NCBI RefSeq assembly: GCF_014203835.1
Contig: NZ_JACHJW010000001.1
Span: 3,360,501-3,424,500, forward strand
From: Micromonospora polyrhachis
GTDB lineage: Bacteria; Actinomycetota; Actinomycetes; Mycobacteriales; Micromonosporaceae
DNA: 64,000 nucleotides
Direction: 5' to 3'
This document shows, one piece after another, positions 34,891 through 43,004 of this stretch (position 1 is the stretch's first letter; each line of letters opens with the position of its first letter). A program made the translations under genes and the position numbers. Below the pieces are notes generated by a model. It was not told the DNA's origin. It made no database searches and worked only from the letters and a program-made list of their open reading frames with translations.

Positions 34891-35565
34891 CTACTTGTTG
34901 CTGCGGTTGCGAGCCTGGATGGCGAGCATGACCGGGGTGGGTGTGCCGCCTTCGGTGAAGTGCTCGAACTCCAACCCAGCGTCGAGGAAGGCGTGCAGCA
35001 GTTCCGGCAGAGGGCGGTGGGTGGCCCCGACCTTGTCGCGGACTCCTTGATCGGTCCAGGAGTTGTGGGTCCAGTGGCTGTCGAGATAGCCGGGCCGGAT
35101 TACGACGGCGTCCGGGTCGGTCCGGTCGGCGAACCCGCCACAGAAACAGGGGTGCACCCCGATGTGGACGAACCTGCCGCCCGGCCTCAGTACTCGGGCG
35201 ACCTCACGGAGCACCTGAGGATAGGCCGGCATGTCGGTGTGGACCATCACGGCGACGACGGCGGGCAGGCAGCCGTCGGGGAACGGGAGTCGTCCGACGT
35301 CGGCTCGGGCGATCGGTAGGCGGCCCGCAGCGTGTCTCAGCATCCCCGCGGAGAGGTCCACCCCGAGGGGGCACCAACCCAGCTCACGAACGAGCGAGGC
35401 GTACCTGCCGGTGCCGCAGCCGATCTCCAGGCAGGTGCCTTTACCCGCACCCAGCAGAAGGCGTAGCGCCTGCTCGATGCCGAGTGGATCGCCGTCGGCT
35501 TGTCGCCCGACGAACTCCTCCTCGTACCAGTCCGCGATCTCGTCGTACGTCGACACCGGTCCCAT
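34891..35565 (-). CDS. Class I SAM-dependent methyltransferase
   Basis: The protein has about 224 residues with the SAM-binding motif I CLEIGCGTGRYASLV, followed by GVDLSAGML (motif II), an acidic ADVGRLPFPDG and a C-terminal beta region. The acceptor is unknown. ATG 35565 has AGGGTGG close upstream; ATG 35583 is the alternative. It is divergent from the serine hydrolase at 35705, with repeat operators between. Confidence 0.82.
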   Translation of the reverse strand: MGPVSTYDEIADWYEEEFVGRQADGDPLGIEQALRLLLGAGKGTCLEIGCGTGRYASLVRELGWCPLGVDLSAGMLRHAAGRLPIARADVGRLPFPDGCLPAVVAVMVHTDMPAYPQVLREVARVLRPGGRFVHIGVHPCFCGGFADRTDPDAVVIRPGYLDSHWTHNSWTDQGVRDKVGATHRPLPELLHAFLDAGLEFEHFTEGGTPTPVMLAIQARNRSNK

Positions 35566-35688
35566 GCGTTCCACCCTAACCATCTCAATCGATCAGACGC
35601 GATGGCCGACGTAGGTGCTCTCTTCGTGAACGTGGTGCCATTGGGTGATGACGATGGAGTCATTGTGGCTTCATCTAGGGCCAAATAT

Positions 35689-35703
35689 GTGCCATCATGG
35701 CAC
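35689..35703 (+). promoter_or_regulatory. Palindrome at the start of the serine hydrolase gene
   Basis: GTGCCATCATGGCAC is a palindrome with 7-base arms. It ends one base before the ATG at 35705, where a ribosome site would normally be; none is visible. A third GTGCCAT half-site lies 54 bases upstream (35635-35641). This may be an operator covering the promoter of a leaderless message. Confidence 0.5.
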
Positions 35704-35704
35704 C

Positions 35705-36913
35705 ATGAACGTCAATCAGAGCAAGATGCTGCGGATCTTCCGGCGAGTGGGGGTCATGGCCCTGGCTGTCACACTGCTGGCCGGGGCAGCCACACCCGGG
35801 ATGGCCGCTCCGGACACCATGGCCGCGTCGAAGGTCGCTGCCGGGCAGGAGCGCCCGGAGTTGCAGGCGGCTATCCAGGAGTTCGTCGACATCGGTTTCG
35901 CCGGGATGCAGATGCGCGTGCACGATCAGCAGGGCGAGTGGGTCGGCAGTGCCGGGGTACGCAAGCTGGGTGAAACCGCGAAGCCGCCGACGAACGGGCG
36001 GTTCCGGATCGGCAGCAACACCAAGACCTTCATCGCGACCGTGGTGTTGCAACTGGTGGCCGAGGGCAAGGTCCGGCTGGACAACCCGGCGGCCGACTAC
36101 CTGCCGCAGTTCGGGCTGGACCGGCGGATCACGGTGCGGATGCTGTTGCAGCACACCAGCGGGGTGTTCAGCCACACCGGCGACTATTACGACGGGACGG
36201 CCATGCCGGGGATCCCCTCGGCGGGCCAGGAATGGGTGGACAACCGGTTCCGCACCTACCGGCCGGCGGAACTGGTGCGGTTCGCCCTGTCCAAGCCGGC
36301 GCTATTCGCGCCCGGGACGAGCTGGAACTACTCCAACACCAACTACACGCTGGCCGGACTGTTGATCGAGCAGGTCACCGGCCGCTCGTACGCCGAGGAG
36401 ATGCAACGGCGGATCCTGCGGCCACTCGGGCTATCGGGCACTGTGGTGCCGGGTGCCTGGTCGGGGATCCCCGGGCCGCATGCCCGCAGCTACTACCACT
36501 ATCAGGACGCCGGCCAGTGGCGGACGGTCGACGTCACCCGGCAGAATCCCTCCTGGCTGTTCGGTGCCGGTGACATGATCTCGACCACCCAGGATCTGCA
36601 CACGTTCTTCTCCGCGCTGCTGGGCGGCAAGCTCCTGCCGGCCCCGCTGCTGGCCGAGATGCGCAAGGCGCATCCGGGCGGCAACGGCTTCGGCCTGGGG
36701 TTGCGCGTACAGGACGTGAGCCCGGACTGCGACGGCACCATCTTCTTCCACAACGGCAGCACCATCGGCTCCGGAGCGCTGATGTACAGCACGCCCGACG
36801 GCAGCAAGACCCTGACTGCCTCGGTGACCGGCGGAAACACTGAAGTCGACCTGGTAGGGGAGTATCCGGCAGCGTTGGACAACCTCCTCAAGGAGGTGTT
36901 CTGCGGCGAGTAG
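35705..36913 (+). CDS. Secreted serine hydrolase, beta-lactamase/D,D-peptidase family
   Basis: The 402-aa protein has a signal peptide (about residues 1-35) and class C-like active-site motifs: Ser104-Asn-Thr-Lys107 (RIGSNTKTF), Tyr209-Ser-Asn211 (WNYSNTNY) and a late HNGSTIG. It probably acts as a D-alanyl-D-alanine carboxypeptidase or esterase on the outer face. Upstream start codons at 35645 and 35651 would add an unlikely extension. No ribosome site is present before 35705, so a leaderless message is likely. Confidence 0.87.
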   Translation: MNVNQSKMLRIFRRVGVMALAVTLLAGAATPGMAAPDTMAASKVAAGQERPELQAAIQEFVDIGFAGMQMRVHDQQGEWVGSAGVRKLGETAKPPTNGRFRIGSNTKTFIATVVLQLVAEGKVRLDNPAADYLPQFGLDRRITVRMLLQHTSGVFSHTGDYYDGTAMPGIPSAGQEWVDNRFRTYRPAELVRFALSKPALFAPGTSWNYSNTNYTLAGLLIEQVTGRSYAEEMQRRILRPLGLSGTVVPGAWSGIPGPHARSYYHYQDAGQWRTVDVTRQNPSWLFGAGDMISTTQDLHTFFSALLGGKLLPAPLLAEMRKAHPGGNGFGLGLRVQDVSPDCDGTIFFHNGSTIGSGALMYSTPDGSKTLTASVTGGNTEVDLVGEYPAALDNLLKEVFCGE

Positions 36914-37039
36914 GCCGCAGCCTGACAGGCCAGCCGACAGCCTGAACACCGGACCGGTACGCCTGCTCGGACGCCGGGCAGAGCAGGTATACCGCGTTCG
37001 TAGTACGCATCGAGGGCGGTCCGTTCGTACAGTGCCGGT

Positions 37040-38227
37040 ATGCGGCGGTGGCTGGTGGACGCGGCACTGGTGGTCGGTGCCGGTGGTGTCACGGTGTATC
37101 GGGTCGCCGTCGCGACGGTGGCCCCGGCGGACCGACCACCCGACGAGTGGGCGTACGTCCTCAGCGTGGCGATGGCGGTGGCGCTGCTGGCGCGTCGAAG
37201 ATGGCCGGGGACGGTCATGGCCGCGGTGGGCGGCCTGTTCCTGCTCTACCACGTGCTGGAGTACCCGGGCGGCGCGCCGGCGGTGCCGCTGTGGGTGGCG
37301 CTGTATTCGGTGGCGGTGGCCACCCGCCGCCGGGCTGGACTGGTGCTGGCCGGGATCCTTCTCGGGTTCGACGCCTACAGCCGCATGGTGATCAACCAGG
37401 TCGGGCTCCTGGACGCCACACTGGACAGCTCGACCGTGGTGTTCGTGTCGATGCTGCTCCTCGGCGAGGTGGTACGGGGTCGGCGGACAAGACTGGCGCT
37501 GCTGGCCGCCGACCGTGAGCGGGTGGCCGCGCTGCGGGTCACCGAGGAGCGGATACGCATCGCCCGGGAGTTGCATGACGTGACCGCGCACACCCTGGCG
37601 GTGGTGAACGTGCAGGCCGGGGTGGCGGCCGAGGTGCTGGACGACGATCCGGCACAGGCTCGGGCAGCGCTGGAGAACGTACGGCGTGCCGCCCGGGAGG
37701 CGCTGAACGAACTACGCGCGGCGGTGGGAACGATCCGCGACGGGTCGCGCCCAGCCGAGAGCGCAGACGACAGAACCGGGGGCGACAGAACCGGCGGCGC
37801 AGACGACAGAATCAGGGACGACAGAGCCGGCGGCGACAGAACCGGATGCGACAGAACCGAGGTGGAGCCGCCCGGACCCACCCTGGACCGGCTGCCCGCA
37901 CTGGCCGCCTCGACCGGGGCCGTCGTCGTCTACGAGGGGGAACGACGGCCGCTGTCCCGGGCGGTGGAGTTGACGGCGTACCGGATCGTGCAGGAGGCGG
38001 TGGCCAACGCGCTGCGGCACGCGGAGGCCCAGCGGATCGACGTACGGCTGGGGTTTCGGCCGGATGGCCTGTCGCTGTTGGTCTCCGACGACGGTCGGGG
38101 CGCGACCGGACCGCCGGGCAACGGGCTGCGTGGCATGACGGAACGGGCCGTCGGCCTGGGTGGCTGGTTGCGGGTTGGCCCGGCCGACGGCGGGGGTTTC
38201 CAGGTACGGGGGTGGCTGCCGGGATGA
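37040..38227 (+). CDS. Membrane sensor histidine kinase with an Asp-Arg repeat linker
   Basis: The 395-aa DesK-type kinase has 4 membrane segments (residues 5-140), a HisKA_3 box with phosphoacceptor His179 (ARELHDVTAHTL), and an ATPase domain at about 285-393 (EAVANALRHAEA, DDGRGATGPPGNGLRGM). Between them, residues 242-274 are a repeated DDRTGGDRTGG-like stretch encoded by a near-tandem gacagaaccgg motif. Its stop overlaps the regulator start. Confidence 0.9.
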   Translation: MRRWLVDAALVVGAGGVTVYRVAVATVAPADRPPDEWAYVLSVAMAVALLARRRWPGTVMAAVGGLFLLYHVLEYPGGAPAVPLWVALYSVAVATRRRAGLVLAGILLGFDAYSRMVINQVGLLDATLDSSTVVFVSMLLLGEVVRGRRTRLALLAADRERVAALRVTEERIRIARELHDVTAHTLAVVNVQAGVAAEVLDDDPAQARAALENVRRAAREALNELRAAVGTIRDGSRPAESADDRTGGDRTGGADDRIRDDRAGGDRTGCDRTEVEPPGPTLDRLPALAASTGAVVVYEGERRPLSRAVELTAYRIVQEAVANALRHAEAQRIDVRLGFRPDGLSLLVSDDGRGATGPPGNGLRGMTERAVGLGGWLRVGPADGGGFQVRGWLPG

Positions 38228-38880
38228 CGGTACGAGTGTTGCTGGCCGACGATCAGACGCTGGTCCGGGCCGGTTTCCGGGTGCTGTTGGAACGGGCCCC
38301 GGACATCGAGGTCGTCGGCGAGGCGGCCGACGGTGACGAGGCGATCGCCGCGACTCGGGCGCACCGGCCGGACGTGGTGCTGATGGACGTACGGATGCCC
38401 GGCACCGACGGGCTGACCGCCGCGCGGCGGATCCTCGCCGACGAGCGGCTGCCCGGGGTACGGGTCGTCATGCTGACCACCTTCGAGTTGGACGAGTACG
38501 TCTACGCCGCGCTGCACGCGGGCGCGAGCGGTTTCCTGCTCAAGGACCTGGAACCGGAGGAGCTACGGCGGGCGGTCCGGGTGGTGGCCGCCGGGGACGC
38601 GCTGCTGGCCCCGGCGGTGACCCGACGGCTCATCGCGGCGTACGCGGGTGGTCCGGCCGTGCCAGGGGTGCACACGTTGACCGCTCGGGAGCGGGAGGTG
38701 GTGGCGTTGGTCGCCGACGGGCTGTCCAACGCCGAGGTGGGAATGAGACTGCGGATGAGCCCGGCGACCGCCAAGACCCACACGAACCGGGCGATGGTCA
38801 AGCTCGGTGCCCGGGACCGGGCACAGCTCGTGGTCTTCGCCTACCGCAGCGGGCTGGCCCGGCTACCGCGTCCGCGGTAG
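38224..38880 (+). CDS. LuxR/NarL-family response regulator
   Basis: The 218-aa protein has a receiver domain with phospho-acceptor Asp55 (VVLMDVRMPG) and a LuxR HTH at about 155-210 (LTAREREVVALVADGLSNAEV). The ATG overlaps the kinase stop as ATGA, so the pair is translationally coupled. Its targets probably include neighbouring membrane genes, but no operator is evident. Confidence 0.92.
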   Translation: MTVRVLLADDQTLVRAGFRVLLERAPDIEVVGEAADGDEAIAATRAHRPDVVLMDVRMPGTDGLTAARRILADERLPGVRVVMLTTFELDEYVYAALHAGASGFLLKDLEPEELRRAVRVVAAGDALLAPAVTRRLIAAYAGGPAVPGVHTLTAREREVVALVADGLSNAEVGMRLRMSPATAKTHTNRAMVKLGARDRAQLVVFAYRSGLARLPRPR

Positions 38881-38937
38881 CGTGCCGTCCGCGATCGACG
38901 GATTGGTCGACGTCGTTCCGCTCGTAGCGTCGAGCAC

Positions 38938-39567
38938 ATGTTTCTTATCTTGGGTCCGGCGCTCAATCTGCTCGCCGGCTTCTTCTGGGAGAGCGACCGG
39001 CAGGGGGTCACCGCCGGTACGCTCATCGTGCTCTCCACCGGTCTCTGGCTCATCGGCCTGCTCGGGCTCTACGACCGGCTACGGCCGCTCGCGCCGAGGT
39101 TCGTGGCGGTGGCCGTACCGCTGGCGGTCTTCGCCACCGTCGGTGGGCTCGCCTTCGGGTTCCAGAGCATCTACGAGGGGATGTTCGACGTCTCGCATGC
39201 CGCGGCGGTCGAGCAGCTCAACCACTATCCGTTCACCGCCAACTCGCTGTACTGGCTGGCCGGTCCGATGTTTCCGCTGACGCTGTTCCTGCTGGGGGCG
39301 ATGCTGCTCAAGCTGCGGGCTGCGCCGCTGCCGGTCAGTGTGCTGATGATGTTGGGGGCAGTGGCGTTCCCGCTGAGTCGGATCACCCGGGAGCCGACCA
39401 TCGCGCACGTGGCGGACGTACTGCTGTTGCTGCCATTCCTCTACCTGGCGGTGCGGTCGCGGTTTCCCAGCCGTCCCGCCGCCGAGGCAGCCAAGGCAAC
39501 CGAATTATCCGAATCGGACGCGGGACGTAGGGGTCTCCCCCTATTGCGTCGATCTGCACCGAAGTAG
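38938..39567 (+). CDS. Multi-pass membrane protein
   Basis: The 209-aa protein has about six hydrophobic helices (LILGPALNLLAGFFW, IVLSTGLWLIGLLGLY, FVAVAVPLAVFATVGGLAFG, TLFLLGAMLLKL, VLMMLGAVAFPL, ADVLLLLPFLYLAV) and a polar C-terminus. No family motif is recognised. It may be regulated by the two-component system directly upstream (58 bases away). Confidence 0.75.
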   Translation: MFLILGPALNLLAGFFWESDRQGVTAGTLIVLSTGLWLIGLLGLYDRLRPLAPRFVAVAVPLAVFATVGGLAFGFQSIYEGMFDVSHAAAVEQLNHYPFTANSLYWLAGPMFPLTLFLLGAMLLKLRAAPLPVSVLMMLGAVAFPLSRITREPTIAHVADVLLLLPFLYLAVRSRFPSRPAAEAAKATELSESDAGRRGLPLLRRSAPK

Positions 39568-39673
39568 AGGTGTCGGGGACGGCTGCGACCTGAGCAGGAT
39601 GTGATCATCGCCGATGGATGGCAGGGTTTGGGTAACGGTCAGGTCGCTGACCGTAATCTGAAGGGAGCCTCTG

Positions 39674-40305
39674 TTGGCGATACCAAGTCGTACGCGACTG
39701 GCAGCGTTCGCCAGTGCGACCGTACTGGGAGTGGGGGCGGTGTGGGGCGGTGCGCCGGCCGCCTCCGCTGCCCCCACCGAGCCGGGACCGGCTGCTGTCA
39801 CCACCGAGCCGGGACCGGTTGCCGCCCCCACCGCGCCCGGCCTGGACGAGCGGACCGCGGCCCGGATCGACTGGCAGCCCTGTGCCGACGCGCCCGGGGT
39901 GCAGTGTGGATCGATCACCGTACCGATCGACTGGAACGATCCGGGCAGGGGCGGCGTGGACATCGCGCTGGCCCGCCGGCCGGCCACCGACCCGGGCCGC
40001 CGGATCGGTGCGCTGCTGATCAACCCGGGTGGGCCGGGCGGCTCCGGGGTGGACGTCATCAAGCAGGACTCGATGCTCTCCGCCGACGTGCAGCGGCAGT
40101 TCGACATCATCGGGTTCGACCCGCGTGGCGTCGGCGCGAGCAACCCGATCCTCTGCCCGGCCGTACCGGCGCTGCCGCCGCCGGCCGAGTTCCCGACCAC
40201 GCCGGCGACCTTCGCGGCCCTGAAGACGTTCAACCGGGCGTACGCCCAGGACTGCCGCCGGTTGACCGGACCACTCTTCGACCACGTGGACACGCTCAGC
40301 GTCAT
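39674..40305 (+). pseudogene. Alpha/beta hydrolase, 5' part (interrupted)
   Basis: The first 632 bases of a secreted alpha/beta hydrolase of the tripeptidyl-aminopeptidase type. It starts at TTG 39674 with GGGAG upstream and has a signal peptide ending SAA. The N-terminal motif INPGGPGGSGVDVI and the segment FDIIGFDPRGVGASNP follow. Coding ends in ...DTLSVI at the left end of the inserted element. As it stands it runs into the element and stops at 40378. Confidence 0.85.
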
Positions 40306-40463
40306 CAGATTCCTCCGTGGATACTGCGGCCTTCAGGCCGGAGAGGAAGCGGACTCCTGCGGAGCAGGTCAGGGGTAGCCGATTCGCCGTCGAGGCGAAG
40401 TCGGCGTCTACCCACACCCTGTCCGCAAAATCTGTCACAAACAAGTGCGCTAACATGTGAGGC

Positions 40464-41675
40464 ATGTCCACGCGTGTCGTGAAGCGGGCCTTCAAGTTCC
40501 GCTTCCACCCGATCCGGGAGCAGGCCGACCTGCTGAACCGGACGTTCGGTTGCGTGCGCAAGGTCTACAACCTGACCCTGGAGGCCCGCACCACTGCCTG
40601 GTACCAGCGGCAGGAGCGGGTCAACTACAACGCCACCAGCGCCCTGCTGACCGCCTGGAAGAAGACCGAGGAGCTGGCGTTCCTGAACGAGGTGTCCTCG
40701 GTCCCGCTCCAGCAGTGCCTGCGGCACCTCCAAGGCGCGTTCGCCGCGTTCTGGGAGAAGCGGGCCAGGTACCCGCGCTTCAAGTCCAAGCACAAGTCCC
40801 GGGCCTCGGCCGAGTTCACCCCATCCGCCTTCCGCTGGAACAACGGCGAGCTGACCCTGGCCAAGATGACCGACCCGCTGGACATCGTCTGGTCGAGGCC
40901 GCTGCCCGAAGGGCAGTCGCCGTCCACGGTGACGGTGTCCCGCGACTCGGCTGGCCGCTGGTTCGTGTCCCTGCTCTGCCAGGACACGATCGAGCCCGGC
41001 CTGGCCACCACGGCGGCCGTCGGCATCGACGCCGGACTCGAGCACCTGATCACCCTGTCCACCGGGGAGAAGATCGCCAACCCCCGCCATGAACGCGCCG
41101 ACCGGCTCCGGCTGGCCCGGGCCCAGCGGGAACTGGCCCGCAAGGACAAGGGCTCCAGGAACCGGGCCAAGGCCCGGCTCAAGGTCGCCCGTGTCCACGC
41201 CCGGATCGCCGACCGCCGCCGTGACCACCTGCACAAGCTGAGCACCCGACTCGTGCGTGAGAACCAAACGCTCGTGATCGAGGACCTGACCGTGCGCAAC
41301 ATGCTCGGCAACCACACCCTGGCCCGCGCCATCAGCGACGCGGCCTGGACCACCTTCCGTGAACTGCTCACCTACAAGGCCGACTGGTACAGCCGGGACC
41401 TGGTCGTGATCGACCGCTGGTACCCGTCGTCCAAGGTCTGCTCGGCCTGCGGGCACCTCACGGAGAAGATGCCGCTCAACGTCCGGTCGTGGACCTGCCC
41501 CTGCGGGGCCGTTCACGACCGCGACGTCAACGCGGCCCGCAACATCTTGGCCGCCGGGCTGGCGGTGTCCGCCTGTGGAGCTGGCGTAAGACCTCAACGG
41601 GGGAACCTCCGTTCGGGGCAGCAGGCCGTGAAGCAGGAAACCCGGCGGGCGACCGCCGGAATCCCCGCCCTTTAG
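40464..41675 (+). CDS. tnpB: TnpB RNA-guided nuclease
   Basis: The 403-aa protein has the TnpB layout: an N-terminal beta/helical region with RAFKFRFHP, a RuvC domain with Asp189 (GIDAGLEHL), Glu273 (VIEDLTVRNM) and Asp354 (HDRDVNAARN), and a zinc ribbon CSAC...CPC (Cys326, 329, 345, 347). All catalytic residues are present, so it should be able to cut DNA at a TAM, guided by the RNA from the element's right end. ATG 40464 is the first start after the element's left-end hairpins. Confidence 0.92.
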   Translation: MSTRVVKRAFKFRFHPIREQADLLNRTFGCVRKVYNLTLEARTTAWYQRQERVNYNATSALLTAWKKTEELAFLNEVSSVPLQQCLRHLQGAFAAFWEKRARYPRFKSKHKSRASAEFTPSAFRWNNGELTLAKMTDPLDIVWSRPLPEGQSPSTVTVSRDSAGRWFVSLLCQDTIEPGLATTAAVGIDAGLEHLITLSTGEKIANPRHERADRLRLARAQRELARKDKGSRNRAKARLKVARVHARIADRRRDHLHKLSTRLVRENQTLVIEDLTVRNMLGNHTLARAISDAAWTTFRELLTYKADWYSRDLVVIDRWYPSSKVCSACGHLTEKMPLNVRSWTCPCGAVHDRDVNAARNILAAGLAVSACGAGVRPQRGNLRSGQQAVKQETRRATAGIPAL

Positions 41676-41691
41676 GGCAGGGAGATGTCAA
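41590..41691 (+). ncRNA. Candidate omega RNA (TnpB guide scaffold)
   Basis: By analogy to ISDra2, the 3' end of the tnpB transcript up to the element's end forms the scaffold. It includes GACCGCCGGAATCCCCGCCC and the terminal hairpin CCCGCCCTTTAGGGCAGGG. The guide would be the next 16-20 bases outside (from 41692, CCAGGACATGGACGCG), which is hydrolase sequence. The 5' limit is a guess. Confidence 0.45.
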
Positions 41692-42850
41692 CCAGGACAT
41701 GGACGCGATCCGGGCGGCCCTCGGCGAGCGGAAGTTGAACTACTACGGCGTCTCGTACGGCACGCTGATCGGCCAGCAGTACGCCCAGCGGTACCCGAAC
41801 CGGATCCGGACCATGGTGCTGGACAGCAACATGGACCACAGCATCACCACGGCCTGGCGGTTCATGCGGACCGAGGCGACCGGCGTCGAGGAGAGCTTCG
41901 ACGAGTTCGTCGCCTGGTGCCAGCGCTCGACCGAGTGCGCGCTGCACGGCCAGGACGTACGGAAGGTCTTCCGGGAGCTGCGTGCCAAGGTCGAGCGGGG
42001 CGAGGTGGTCTTCCCCGGCACGGACATCACCCTCACCCCGATCCTCTTCCTGCGGGTCGTGATGGGCATGCTGTACGGACCCGAGTGGCACGACCTGGCC
42101 CAACTGCTCGTCGTGCTGCGCGACGGCGACCCGGTGCCGGCCGGCCTCGCCAGCTCGATCTCGGGGCTGGTACCGACCACCGGCTCGGCCGGTACGGTGA
42201 CGCTGCCCGCCGCCCCGGTCCGGATCGCCGGCGAGGCGGCGATACCCGACCCGACGATGATCATTTGTCAGGACTGGCGGCTGCCGGTGCGCAGCGCGGC
42301 CGAACTGGCCATCTATCGGCAGGGGCTGCGGCTGGTCGCACCGGACATGACCCTCTCGCCGCTGGGCTGGCTGGTCCCGGTCGCCTGTGCCGGGCTGGCG
42401 GACCTGCACCGCAACCCGCAGGCCCCGCTGCGCTTCACCGGATCACCATCGATCCTGATGCTGACCAGCCGGTACGACCCGTCCACCCCGTACGAGTGGA
42501 CGATGACCGCAGCCCAGCAGAGTGGTGTACGGGTGCTGCACTACGACGGGTGGGGGCACGGCGTCTACTTCAAGGGCAGCGCCTGCTCGATTACGGCGAC
42601 GGACAACTACCTGATCACCACGCGACTACCGGCGGCGGGCACGTACTGCCCGGCGGTGGAGCCGACCGCCGGAGCGTCACGTCGTGGCCCGGTGGCACCG
42701 CCGACCATTCGCTTGTGGAGATGGTTTTCCGAAAGTGATTCGGAGCTGATCGCTGACGCGGCTGGGCCCGGGACAACTGTCCCGGGCCCAGCCGTTCAGT
42801 GTCGGCATTCCCCTCGCCAGCTGCGCAGTTGGATACCAGTGGGTAACTAG
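41692..42850 (+). pseudogene. Alpha/beta hydrolase, 3' part (interrupted)
   Basis: This part continues the reading frame after excision (VIQDMDAIRAALGE) and contains the catalytic GVSYGTLIGQQYA (nucleophile Ser), Asp in SRYDPSTPYEW and His in GWGHGVYF. So the active site lies wholly downstream of the insertion. The frame reads past a strong hairpin (42760-42793) to a stop at 42850, leaving a C-terminal tail longer than expected after the PAAGTYC-like end. A 3' frameshift is therefore likely as well. Confidence 0.85.
42760..42793 (+). terminator. Hairpin within the open 3' end of the hydrolase
   Basis: GGCTGGGCCCGGGACA (42760-42775) pairs perfectly with TGTCCCGGGCCCAGCC (42778-42793). A terminator normally follows the stop codon, but here it lies 60 bases before the current stop, supporting the loss of an earlier stop. 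Confidence 0.7.
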
Positions 42851-43004
42851 CAAATTTACGTTGATCTCCTCTTGCCGCGCTTCTTTCCGTCCGGAAAACT
42901 GAGGCTCGTCTCCTCTTTCGGGTCGATGGCGACGAGCGGCCCGTGGTGCGGACGAAGGGGCTGATCGAGGTGCGCACTGGGCCGGCGCGGCGGAGAAGAA
43001 ATCG

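Larger units (their letters stand above)
40306..41691 (+). mobile_element. IS605/IS1341-type element carrying only tnpB
   Basis: The element is 1386 bases long with no tnpA. The right end has the typical hairpin followed by a TCAA end (CCCGCCCTTTAGGGCAGGG, then GATGTCAA), like ISDra2. The left end holds small hairpins (GGCCTTCAGGCC near 40331). There is no target duplication. Cutting it out joins ...GTCAT to CCAGGAC... and restores the hydrolase frame exactly. GTCAT at 40301-40305 is the candidate target/TAM. The boundary can shift by one base. Confidence 0.75.
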
